Shown here piece by piece: positions 34,655 to 44,870 of a DNA stretch of 64,000 nt; the stretch's first letter is position 1; each line of letters begins with the position of its first letter. The stretch comes from Auricularia sp. M13 (lineage: Eukaryota > Basidiomycota > Agaricomycetes > Auriculariales > Auriculariaceae), in contig CM073202.1 of the NCBI GenBank assembly GCA_037042915.1, positions 2,232,001 to 2,296,000 on the forward strand, given 5' to 3'. The position numbers were made by a program, and so were the translations under genes. The notes below the pieces were generated by a model. That model did not search any database, was not told the DNA's origin, and worked only from the letters and a program-made list of their open reading frames with translations.

Positions 34655-34800
34655 CTGACCGCGTGAAGCGTCCATTTCGGTGGCACTTTCGTGGCTCCAC
34701 TTTGCACTTGAGCTGATGGATGTGTGGATGTGTGGCAGTTCTGTATCGGTTAAACTCTACCTGCTGCTCCCTGCTGCTCAGGCAGCTCATTGAGCGCCGT
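34655..34800 (+). pseudogene. Decayed copy of the 3' end of the P1B ATPase
   Basis: The sequence matches the end of the ATPase gene (33320-33460): GGCACTTTCGTGG against GGCGCTTTCGTGAG, GGCAGTTCTGTATCGGTT against GTGCAGTTCTGTATCGGTTG, and a CTGCTGCTC run following. It lies directly upstream of copy 2 of the small gene, exactly as the intact ATPase lies upstream of copy 1. Confidence 0.6.
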
Positions 34801-34892
34801 TTCTAACTTTCAGAGCAATCTCGTACCGTGCTTGGTTTCGTGATAGGGAACCCAGCCGGTGTTCTCCGCCGATGTACACTTGGCCATAAACC

Positions 34893-35575
34893 ATGAAAGC
34901 CGAGGTCAACAAAAGCTGGCTACCCCTCATCGTCGCACAATACGATCTCGAAAGTCATCCGCAACGTACCGAGCACTGGGGCCTCGCCGTCCTTCGCAGC
35001 CGGCAGGACGCCGAAATCTTCGAGGTCGCCGGAATGAGCGATACGTTCAACTATGCCCCGCGCCACGAACTCGCGCTCTGGCGCCATCCCCAGCTCCGAG
35101 GGGGCTGTCTCGTAGGGCGCGTGCGCAGCGACAAGTTGGACTGGATGCGCGAGGCATTGCGGGACGGCGTCGTCGTCGTGCGCTACTCGGTGGCATGGGA
35201 TTGTCAGGTGTGGGTAATGGACGCCTTGAGATTGTGGGAAAGCAAGGGCAACGGACGTGGTATTCAGCGGGGGGGAACGAGTCAATCCGCTAGAGAGCAT
35301 ACACGACGATGGCCTGCACTATATAGACGAGGGCATGACGACAGAAACCGGGGAAAGGGAGCACTAAAGTAAGGGGTATGCGATTAGCAAGCACAATGTG
35401 AGATTCCAGGAACGGATAATCACAACAGAGATACCTCAAGTACGCAGCGGAGGATAAAGAGGGGCTCGAGATCTACCTGGCGCGGGAGCGGCCCATTCAG
35501 AAGGAGCTTGTCCGGGAACGGGAGAGGTGGGCTGCTGCTGAGGATACGGTCGAGGAACGACTCTATGCTGCTTGA
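34893..35575 (+). CDS. Conserved hypothetical protein, copy 2, with an added intron or insertion
   Basis: The first 115 residues (MKAEVNKSWLPLIVAQY...VWVMDALR) align with copy 1 at very high identity. Copy 1 continues without interruption into YLKDAAEEKEGLE, whereas here about 195 bp intervene and the match resumes at 35430 (YLKYAAEDKEGLE to TVEERLYAA, stop 35575). A GT (35236) to AG (near 35429) removal would keep the frame, adding one residue. Without splicing the protein would end with an unrelated tail. Function unknown. Confidence 0.6.
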
Positions 35576-35989
35576 TACGGTTTAGGAACGACTCTATGCT
35601 CTTCACTCTTGGGATGTAGGCTTGTTTTGCAAGCTCATTGTATATTAGGCTGGCGATGGGCTCAGCATTATCGTACAGATTGTCTGAAGAGGCGGCGAAC
35701 TCAAGGTAACGACTCGAAGAATCAGACGTGAGCGCTGAGAACGTTATGTGGGGAAGGTCGAGCCAGGGGCCGAGCCAGGCCTCGTTTGGTATTAATACTG
35801 TATCCTCGCGTGGTTGCCTATCTTCCTGCACCGCACCCGTCGACGATGATGCTGTCCATGACGGTGTGCAATTGCGGTGCAAGTTGTATATGCGGCGGAC
35901 TACATACTGGTATGATCGAGTAGTGAGATATATAGACGACATGGTACAACAGCCAAATTTGTCCCGGAAGTGCAGGGAAGAATGGTGTT

Positions 35990-36175
35990 GTGAGCAGAAA
36001 AGGGGAAATCTGAAAACGATCGCATTCAGATACTTGAAAGACGCGACGGAGGATACAATATGTATGGAAATCCAGTTGGAAAGGGAAAGGTACATTCGAG
36101 CTCGTCCTGAAACGGGAGTGGTGGGATACTGCTGAGGATACGATCGTCGATCGAAAAACGACTCTTTGCTGCTGG
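35990..36175 (+). pseudogene. Decayed copy 3 of the small hypothetical gene
   Basis: The codons for RYLKDATEDTICMEIQLERE (36028 on) and the DNA for the TVEERLFAA end (GAAAAACGACTCTTTGCTGC at about 36152-36171) match the C-terminal part of copies 1 and 2. The upstream half is not recognisable. Its 3' flank (CGACGCTCGTTGTAGACTAG) also matches that of copy 1 near 34084. Confidence 0.65.
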
Positions 36176-36525
36176 ATGGGATTAGGCGCTTTGCATCTCG
36201 CTTTACACGCATTCGACGCTCGTTGTAGACTAGGCAGGTATTCCTCACAGGGCTCAGCGCTCACGCGCTGAAGTGGAGAAGCTGAAGACCAACCCAGGGC
36301 CGAGTCGGGCCTTTGTTCGTAGTTCTTCTTGCACCGGACTTAGAGCTCTGCGAGGCCGTTCGGCAAATCCCGCGACTGGAGTCCTTGCTCTGAGAATGCC
36401 AATTTCTCGCATTTGCGAGGCCGCGGCAACGGATCGCCGAGTCCCCGATGCGTCAGTGGCTACCCCAATTGCAGCTCAAAAAGCGAATCTAGCCCTACTT
36501 GATCTTGGTCTCGTACATCCCTACC

Positions 36526-38093
36526 ATGTTGGACTTGCTCGATGAACACCACGTTGCGACCACCAAGGCGCTCATCACCCGATGGGAGGCGGACGCTGCC
36601 AGCACTCGAAACGAGATAGAAAGGCTGGAGAGGGAAATCGATGGTCATAGGTCCACTCTCTCGCGCCTGGAGGGCCTCATCGCCGAGCAAAAGGCCCAAA
36701 TCGCGCCTGTTCGTCGACTCCCATTGGAGATACTGGGCGAAATCATCTGCTACTGTACACTGGATCACGACGCGACGCCGAACGCCGTGCGGACAATGGC
36801 GGCTGTTTCACGCACGTGGCGACGGACGACACTCAGCACGCCCCGCGCATGGTCGAAGATCCCGTTGAACTGCAGGCCCGAGCAGCGTAGTGACTGGCTG
36901 TCCTTGTCTGACGCGCGACTGTGGTTCACTCGCGCTGGCGCCTGCGGGAAGCTCGTTTCCATACAGGGAATGGTGAAGGCGCAGGCTCCGAGGTCCTATG
37001 CAATCTCCTTGACCTCATCCAGCAGCACTGTGCTACACTGGCTTCGCTCGATCTCTGCTTCTTCTTCCTAAATCCCGGCCCTGCCATTCCCGACGAAATC
37101 AAAACGAAACTGTCCGCGTTGCTGTCGAAACCGATGCCCGTTCTGCGGCACCTGGTCATGCGACGATACTGCGCGGAGGACCATGTGAAGCATGTGCTAG
37201 ATGTTGCGAACAAGCCGCGCCTGACCGCGTTATACGTCGATGGCTGTGACGCGCCTTGGTTCGCAGCCCTTCGACATACCCGGCTTCGCCATCTGTCCCT
37301 CCAGTACCTGCCGTCTGCTGCCACGCTGGATGAGCTCCACCGGACCGGCGTGCTAAACGGCCTGCGCTCATTGCTTATACTCGCAGCTGAAAAGGACAGC
37401 CGCGATGCTGGAGCCTTGAAAGCGAACAATTTGGAGGTGCTGGGACTCAACAACGTCGCAGGGCCCCAGAACTTCGTCGCATGGCTATCAGCGCCAAGGC
37501 TCACAAAGCTCATCCTGCGCGGCGACCAGCGACACAAACGCAGCGAGGCGACGCAGTGCTTTCAGGCCCTGGTGTCTTCGCAGGTGCCGCTCAAGGAGCT
37601 CTACCTGATGAAGTTCGTCTGCTCCGACACGGCGATACTCGCGCTCCTGGTCGGCCTGCCGCTCCTCGAGACGTTCGTCGCAGAGGCCGCACAACTGTCC
37701 GACGCCGTTCTCCACGCGCTCTCCACGCCCAACTACATCCACGGCAAGAAGGACGTCGGGTGGGTGTGTCCGCGCCTCGCCCGGCTTTCGATACATTGCG
37801 TCCAACACAAAAACGCCAAGGAGTTCTCGCGCGAGGCAATGGAAGCTTTGGTCGACTCTCGCCTCAAGGCGTTCCGACGTGAAGCCATTCCCGCCGGAGG
37901 CTCTGCGGACGCCAACCTCGTCGTACAGCCCATTGCCGAACTGGTTGCTGTGCGATACAACAGGCTCAACCTCGTCGGGTTCGCGCCCGACATCCCGCGC
38001 GATCGTTGGGAATGGGTCCCTCATTCATTTTCGGGACATGTGGCCGGAGAGTACGAGTGGTGGGCAACCTCCGCAGGGGAAGTTCATTTCTGA
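36526..38093 (+). CDS. F-box domain protein (basidiomycete coiled-coil + F-box type)
   Basis: The start at 36526 (MLDLLDEHHVATTKALI) gives a short N-terminal coiled coil (NEIERLEREIDGHRSTLSRL) followed at once by an F-box (PVRRLPLEILGEIICYC, AVSRTWRRTTLSTPRAW). This layout is very common in expanded mushroom F-box families. The remaining 350 residues are leucine-rich (LRHLSLQYLP, LEVLGLNNV, PLKELYLMKF, LPLLETFVAE). Near 36965 the frame must shift by one base to go from ACGKLVSI to NGEGAGSEVLCNLLDL; no intron fits. Otherwise the protein is complete and ends at 38093. It would be a substrate receptor for an SCF ubiquitin ligase. Confidence 0.72.
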
Positions 38094-38323
38094 CCCAGGA
38101 AGCACCGAATTGGTACATGAGCACGATGTCGCGAAACATCAGTTCAGAGGCAGGCATGTCGCATAACCTCGCTTGCAAGATATCCCACCACCTTATCTTC
38201 GTTCAAAGCCGCATGTTCTGCTATTTTACCAAAATGCTACGATACCAGACTACAATACAGTACATTCTTTCGGTTTTACATCACAAGCAGCAAACGAAAG
38301 CACAAAAGTCCACACGCGCGAAT

Positions 38324-40651
38324 TCAAATCTCGCCATGCATCATCGCCTTGCCCTCAGCGACCTTGCCCTCATCCTTCTTGATCTTGCCCGCAATAACCT
38401 TCGCCTCGCCGCGGATGCGCTTAACGAGGGACACGCGGCGCGTGCCGCCCTCGCTAACGCTGCTCTCGCGCGAGTGGCTGTCCGAGATATCACTCGCGGG
38501 AGTCGGGTGGCCGCTCTCGAGCGCGCCCTCGTCGAATCGCGACGAGCCCGTGCCGACGCTCCCGTGATGCGCAGTCGACGCGCCAGTGCCGACGCTCCCA
38601 TAATGCGTAGACGACGCGGTCGGGACGGCCGCGGTGCTGTTCTGCTGGCGGATGTGCGGCGCGAGGTACTGCAGGTCCTCCTCGAGCTCGTTCCCGCGCG
38701 GCGTCACGCCGTCCTGTACCGCGCCCCCTGCGGGCGTGGGCGGAAGCGACTTGTTCGCGTTCAAGTCTGAGTGGTCCAACGTCGAGCCAAGCTCCTCCGT
38801 CGGGCCCGATCCCACGACGCCGCTCTTGACGCTGACGACGCTCGAGGGCGCCGTGTTGTTGGTGGGGCTGGGAACACCCAACCCGGCTGGGGGCGTGGGC
38901 GTGCCGAGGGGCAGGTTGCTCGACAGAGGGCCCTGCGACGACGGCGAGAGCAGCGTCGCGGCGGATGGCGGGGGCGCCTCGGTACCGCTGCGCACGCTCG
39001 AGTGGCCCGAGACGGCGGTCGTGCTGACGGTGGCAGCGGGTCTGCCGACGCCACCAAGGACACCAGAATGTCCGTAACCGCTGAAAGCTGGCGGTCGGCT
39101 TGCCAGCGCCAACGTTCGTCGCGCTCGGAATGCTCTGCGGCGACAAGGGCGTGAGCACGTCGGGCTCGCCGAACTGCGCGGCGGTATCAAGCCCCACCCT
39201 CTCCGCAAAGGGTACAGTGCTGTCCTGTGTGCTGCTGCGCGACGGCACCTCCGAGCCGGAGTCTTTGTTTATGCTCATGTCGGGCAAGCTATCTTGGGTG
39301 TCACCGCGCGCAGGCGTGGGAGCCTGCCAACCGAGGTCCTTGTTGACGCCAACAGGAGCGCTGAGCTCAGCCTGCGACGACTTGAAGACAAACTGGTCCT
39401 TGCTCGCCGCGAGATCAGATTGAAGCCCGCGGGTCGACGCGCCGGGAGTGGAGATGGCGTCGAAGGTGTTGCTAACGTCAGTCGCGCTGCCCGAGCTCGA
39501 CTTGGGTGGGCCAGAGACACCGGCTGTAATGGACATCATGGTCAGTCTGACGTAGACAAGGGGCTCATGGAACGACTGACGTGCGTAGCCCGCAACACTG
39601 TTCACCACGCTTGTAGGCAGGTAATGGGCCGCTGTGCTCCCCGCAGCACCAAGTGCTCCTTTCACGCCCGTCGTCAATTCGGAGGCGTAGCCGGCAGTGG
39701 AGTGCTATCGGAGGAGTAGCTGGCATTAGTCGTGCTGCCCGACGAGTTGGCTGGGCCAGAAACTCCAGCTGTAAAGTGAATCACGGTCAATCTCTGAAAC
39801 ATCCCGAGGTACTCTGGGACGACTAACGTGCGTATCCTGCAACGCTGTTCACCAAGCTGGTGGGCAAGTATTGAGCCGCTGTGCTCCCCGCCGCACTGAG
39901 TGTGTCCTTCACACCACTCGTGCTGCCGGACACCGTCTGGGAAGTATGTGCGGGAGCCGAGGTGTAGTTGGGGTTAGTCGTATTGCCTGAACCCGAGTTC
40001 ACTGGGCCTGAGACTCCAGCTGAAAAGATCATCATGGTCAGTCTCTAAGACATTCCAAAGTACTCGTGGGACGACTAACGTGCGTATCCTGCGACACTGT
40101 TCACCAAGCTGGCAGGCAGGTACTGGGCCGCTGTGCTCCCCGCCGCACCGAGTGCTCCCCCGACGCTAGTCGTGGTACCCGAAGCCGACTCGGAGGCGGG
40201 CGCGGGAGTTATCGCGGAGGTGGCGTCGACGGTGTGGCTGACGTCAGGCGTGCTGCCTGTCGCTGGCTTGGACGGACCAGAGACTCCAGCTGTACAGGGC
40301 GTTATGCATGGTCAGTCTGAGCCAGCCACGACACTTATATGACGACTGACGTGCGTAGCCCACAACGCTGTTTACCAAGCCTGCAGGCAGGTACTGGGCG
40401 GCCGTGCTCCCAGCCATGCCGAGCGCGTCCATGATGCTATTGCCAATGCCAGCGGTGGCATGTGACTGGTCGTTCGCGGCGGTGTTGTGTCCGGCGTCGT
40501 CGACCCAGGCGCCGGGCGGGTGAGCCGACTCGGAGCGTTCAATCTCGGGCGCGTTCGTCGTCGTCGCAATGGGCGGACGGTCTTCGGCCTGCGTCTGAGA
40601 CTGGTACTTTTCGTTGTTGATTGCGTCTTGGATGTTTGCGAGAGAGGCCAT
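38324..40651 (-). CDS. Repeat protein built from duplicated exons (unknown function)
   Basis: The start at 40651 (MASLANIQDAINNEKYQ) leads to a first exon ending in AGSTAAQYLPAGLVNSVVGY. Three further exons each end in the same block (AAGSTAAQYLPxSLVNSVAGY) and begin PGVSGP. All four splice junctions are phase 1. A long last exon is disordered, rich in P, T, S and G, and ends with a conserved-looking basic helix (RRVSLVKRIRGEAKVIAGKI, then KKDEGKVAEGKAMMHG). The STAAQYLPxxLVNSVxGY block would form an amphipathic helix, so lipid-droplet or membrane-surface binding is possible (inference). One base seems missing near 39085 to reach the C-terminal frame. Confidence 0.75.
39581..40289 (-). repeat. 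Three tandemly duplicated symmetrical exons
   Basis: Exons at 40289-40080 (210 nt), 40019-39828 (192 nt) and 39769-39581 (189 nt) share their first codons (PGVSGP) and last 20 codons (ending NSVAGYA). All lengths are multiples of three and the introns between them (about 58-61 nt) are themselves similar, so whole exon-plus-intron units were copied. Confidence 0.85.
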
Positions 40652-41197
40652 CGTGAGAGTCGTGGAAGAAAGAGAGAGAAAGTCAGAGCCACCTTTTGTA
40701 GCTTCGTCCGAGGATCGTCGACGACGTAGTGGCACGCTGATCACCGATGACGTCGTCGAGCTCCGCACCGCGTTGTTTCCGGCCAGTCAGCGGGAAAGCA
40801 TGGGGGATATGTACGCGTGTTGCAACAGGGAAAGTAAAAAAGAAAGTAGACAAGAACAGGGCGGCATACGCAGGGAGGTTTCAGCGAGCGAGAGTGAGGA
40901 CAGGCAGACCAGAGAGCGAGGGAGGGGGGCAGCCAGGCAAGAGACACAAATATGCGTGGAAAGTGGTAAATGGGGGAGGGACGGGGACAAAGCTACAGCG
41001 GGGCACACACACAGGGACAGAGAGGAAGGCGTACCAGGGCACGTTGGCACGCCGCATAGTCATCGTACACATTTCTTCTCCTTCTCCAATTACTCGCAAA
41101 ACCAACGGAGAAAAAAATCAATTCACACTGATGTGATGTCGCCGGGGGCTCAAGTGAACATGGGGACGATGAAAGATCTGGGGAAGCAGGATCAGTA
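40652..41197. other. Intergenic, purine-rich promoter region
   Basis: About 545 bp upstream of the repeat protein gene with long GA-rich runs (for example GAGAGCGAGGGAGGGGGG near 40912). Plus-strand open frames here reflect this composition. If the Bqt4-like gene reads on past 41198, its last exon would extend into this stretch as far as 40993. Confidence 0.45.
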
Positions 41198-42457
41198 TCA
41201 ACAAGGTGGGAAAAACGTGTCGCGACGCACGTGACGCCCATGCCGAAGGCAAACGCGAGCGTGCCTGAGGTCAGATTCAGCGATAGTCAACCGACGGAAA
41301 GAATGCAACGGACCCCACGCCAGAGCCTTTTGCTCTGGGTTGAGCTCGATGTTGAGCCTCCTGTTGGAGGCGATGGGTCGGGCGACGGTCAGGTCGGCGG
41401 GCCGATCGAGGTTCATCACGAGCGGCACGATCTCGCCCGCGCGCTGCTCGGCGGCGGAGCGCTTGAGCGCGTTGCTGGTCGCAACGCCGCCCTGGGCCAT
41501 GATCTCGTGCACGAGCGCCTTGGACTCTGCGATGTCCTGCTCGGGGTCCGGGCCGGGCACCTCGGGCGCGTCGTCGTCCTCGTGCGGCTCGTCGACGAGC
41601 ATCGGCTGCGCGGCGGAGACACGGCTCGGGCGCGACGCCCGGGCCGGCGTCGTGCGCGTCGGCGTCGCCCGCGTGCGCGCCGCGGCGCGAGGCGGCGTGG
41701 CGCGCGCGGGGCTTTTGATGCGCGTGCTCGCGCGCACGGCCTGCGTCGCCGGCGGCGGCTGCTCGGGGCTCGCCTGGCGCGCGCGCTTGTTGGGCATGCT
41801 GGGCGACTCGGGGCGTGCGGGCGCGGGCGCCGGCGGGTCGGCCGTGGGCGAGTCCTGGCCGCTCGCCTTGGTCGAGCGGCGGTACATGGCGCTCGGGTCG
41901 GGCTTCGCGCTGAGCAGCGCTGCGACGACGTGCTGCAGGTGGTACTCGCCGGCGAGCTCGCGAGCAGTGCTGGGCGTGATCCAGGTGCCGGCGAGGCGCA
42001 GGCGGCCAGACGCGGTGCCGTTCGTGCCCGGGCTGTCGAAGTTGGCCTTGACCCAGTTCGCCTCGATCTTCTCGGCCTCCTCGTCGCTGCCCGGGAACGC
42101 GGCCCGGAACATCGTCGTCAGGCTCAGCGCGCCGGTGTCGAACCGCCGCAGGATGAAGGCGTGGTTGTTCCCCGGCTGCAGCACGTTTTAGCACCCTGAG
42201 CACGCACCCCGAGCCAACGTGCTCACCGTGTTGATCTTGACGCGCCCCACGATAATGTCCTGGCCCTCCCGGGTAATGATCTGGAACTTGACCGGCGGCA
42301 GCAGGCTCTGGTTGCTCGCTGCAGCACGCAGACAGTGTCAGAGACCACCGTGCACGACGTCCGGCCCAGGCGACTCACCCCCCATCAGGAATGTGTTGGC
42401 ATACTTGGCCGGCAATGGAGGGCGCGCAGCGCTGGGAGCAGCCTTGGCAGCGACCAT
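41198..42457 (-). CDS. APSES/KilA-N-like protein with C-terminal membrane anchor, Bqt4-like
   Basis: The start at 42457 (MVAAKAAPSAARPPLPAKYA) leads through two introns to SLLPPVKFQIITREGQDIIV, GRVKINT, NNHAFILRRFDTGALSLTTM, FRAAFPGSDEEAEKIEANWV and RLAGTWITPSTARELA, an APSES-type domain as in fission yeast Bqt4. Bqt4 tethers telomeres to the inner nuclear membrane. A long disordered Pro/Ala/Arg/Thr-rich linker follows, then NPEQKALAWG, and a last exon that may encode a hydrophobic anchor (TLAFAFGMGVTCVAT). An intron at about 41246-41301 reaches that exon. The exact 3' end is uncertain; 41198 is the stop without the final splice and 40993 with it. Assignment to Bqt4 rests on domain plus anchor layout. 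Confidence 0.7.
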
Positions 42458-43234
42458 GGAGGGCGATAGGCAATTGGGAAGGGGGCTCGGGGGTCGGGAC
42501 GAGAGGCGCGTGCCACGAGTTTCCGAGGGGAATGGTTCAACGCTCGGGATGGGACGGCTATGCCCGATCGCACCCGGAACCTTTCTTGACAGCGAAAACA
42601 ACACCAGCAAAGAGACAACCTCCCTGGATACTTGCAATCATGAGAAGCTGCGAAGAGAAATATAGTATAAATGTAATAGAGCTGTATTCGCACCGCCAGT
42701 ACCTTTGCTCGTCCCATATCGTCTTATCAGTCGCTACACGATGCCTCCCAAGTAGACAAAGTTGCCATGGTTGGCGCAGTGGAATTTGTGTTGCTGCATC
42801 TACTGAGGATCCCCTGTTTTATGCCACCTCATGCCCCTATTGTGTCCAAAGACGTCGAAAGGCGAGCGTTGCTCATTATTTATGGGTCCTCTTCTCGCAG
42901 TATCTCTTCCGGAGAGATAAGCACATGGAAGGGCAGTCTAACGCCCCGCCATCGAGCGTTCGGGCACAGAAAAGCTGCAGTCGTCGCAGGAACAGCCGCA
43001 CAACTCCCAAGGGCTTGATTTCATCGGCACCACTTACATTTCAACCTCTTAAATTTCTCCTGAGAAAGAGTTGCTTCAGCGAGACGCTCCCAGCTGCACA
43101 GCTGGCGACGAGCAAAAGACGAGCGGCGATTGGTGGAGCAAGTGGCTAACGCGCCGGGAGTTGCCGCGCATAGAGTGGCAGCAGTTTTCGGGCTTCTTCG
43201 GTCGGCCAGTTTTTTCTCCTCAACACCCACCACC
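42458..43234. other. Divergent intergenic region, Bqt4-like / ILV5
   Basis: About 780 bp between head-to-head genes. I see no conserved protein. It holds both promoters; no confident TATA box was found. Confidence 0.4.
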
Positions 43235-44601
43235 ATGTCCGCCGCCGCCTCCCGCTCGCTCAGACAAGCCGCACGCGCCGCCGCCCGCGCGCTGCCCAAA
43301 ACCCCGGCCGTGCGCTCGTCGCTCGTTGCGGCGCGCCAGGCCGCCCCGCGCGCGCCGCGGCTGTCCCCGCCTCGGTGAGTCACCTGCAAAGTCCTATCAA
43401 CAATGAGCGCTGACGGGTACGGCTGGGACTCAGTTCGCTCGTGGCGTCAAGACGCTCGACTTTGCGGGCGTGAAGGAGACGGTGTACGAGCGCGCGGACT
43501 GGCCGCTGCCCAAGCTGCAGGAGTACTTCAAGAACGACACCCTCGCGCTCATCGGCTACGGCTCCCAGGGCCACGGCCAGGGCCTCAACGCGCGCGACAA
43601 CGGCCTCAACGTCATTGTCGGCGTGCGCAAGGACGGCGAGAGCTGGAAGCAGGCCCTCGAGGACGGCTGGGTGCGCGCGTTATCTCCGGTGAACGCAAAG
43701 TCTAATCACTGTTGTAGGTGCCGGGCGAGACGCTGTTCCCCATCGACGAGGCGATCAACAAGGGCACGATCATCATGAACCTGCTCTCGGACGCCGCGCA
43801 GTCGATGACCTGGCCGTCCATCGCGCCGCTCATCACCAAGGGCAAGACGCTCTACTTCTCCCACGGCTTCTCCATCGTCTACAAGGACCAGACCAAGGTC
43901 ATCCCGCCCGCCGACGTCGATGTCATCCTCGTCGCGCCCAAGGGCTCCGGCCGCACCGTCCGCACGCTCTTCAAGGAGGGCCGCGGCATTAATTCGTCCT
44001 TCGCCGTCCACCAGGACGTCACCGGCAAGGCCAAGGAGAAGGCCACGGCCATTGGCGTCGCCATCGGCTCTGGCTACATGTACGAGACGACGTTCGAGAA
44101 GGAGGTCTACTCCGACCTCTACGGCGAGCGCGGCGTCCTCATGGGCGGCATCCAGGGCATGTTCCTCGCCCAGTACAAGGTCCTCCGCGCGAACGGCCAC
44201 TCGCCGTCCGAGGCGTTCAACGAGACCGTCGAGGAGGCCACCCAGAGTCTCTTCCCGCTGATCGGCCAGCACGGGTGCGTTTTCGCGAACAAACACTAAC
44301 AGAAACGTCAACTGACATTTTATTGCCCAGCATGGACTACATGTACGCGGCATGCTCGACGACCGCGCGCCGCGGCGCGCTCGACTGGGCGCCCATCTTC
44401 GAGCAGGCGAACCTGCCCGTGTTCGAGAAGCTGTACGAGAGCGTGAAGAACGGCACGGAGACGGCCAAGTCGCTCGAGTTCAACTCGCGCAAGACCTACC
44501 GCGAGGACCTCGCGCGCGAGCTTGCCGAGATCGACAACCAGGAGATCTGGCGCGCCGGCAAGACCGTGCGCTCGCTGCGCCCCGACTACAAGCAGGAGTA
44601 A
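43235..44601 (+). CDS. ILV5: Ketol-acid reductoisomerase, mitochondrial
   Basis: The second enzyme of valine and isoleucine synthesis reduces and isomerises acetolactate using NADPH and Mg2+. An Arg/Ala-rich mitochondrial presequence ([20 protein letters not shown]) precedes [20 protein letters not shown], the Rossmann loop [17 protein letters not shown], then [26 protein letters not shown], the [20 protein letters not shown] segment, and metal-binding-region sequences ([19 protein letters not shown], then [16 protein letters not shown]). Ends at 44601 (RPDYKQE). Introns at about 43373-43433, 43672-43717 and 44276-44330. The first intron can only join in frame if one base is missing upstream in the C/G-rich end of exon 1 (the conserved reading is AAVPAS followed by [10 protein letters not shown]). 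Since the gene is essential for prototrophy, this looks like a sequencing indel. Confidence 0.95.
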
Positions 44602-44870
44602 ACTCTGCCTGGGCCGGTTTGTGTTGGACGTTTTTTTTTTCTGCCGATTTCAAAAGCCTCCTGTTTGGAGTGCATCGTACTTACGGTATCTCGATCACTG
44701 ATTCTTTCTTGTGTGTTTTCGTATAGGCGAAACGTTATGGAAGTAATGTCCTGCTTGACCTCAGTCTCCTTGTCGCGCCGGTCCCTGGTGGTGAATAAAC
44801 GACAGCGAATACTCAAAACATATGCAACGATATCTATTGCAATCGCGAATGGTCGGAATTGTGCTGCACG

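Noticed and set aside
40614-41234. A 206-codon plus-strand frame in the GA-rich promoter region
   Set aside because: The frame is composed of R, E, G and K from a purine-rich tract and has no conserved feature.
41231-42199. Long open frames on both strands across the Bqt4-like gene
   Set aside because: Caused by very GC-rich codons; only the frame with the APSES domain shows conserved protein sequence.
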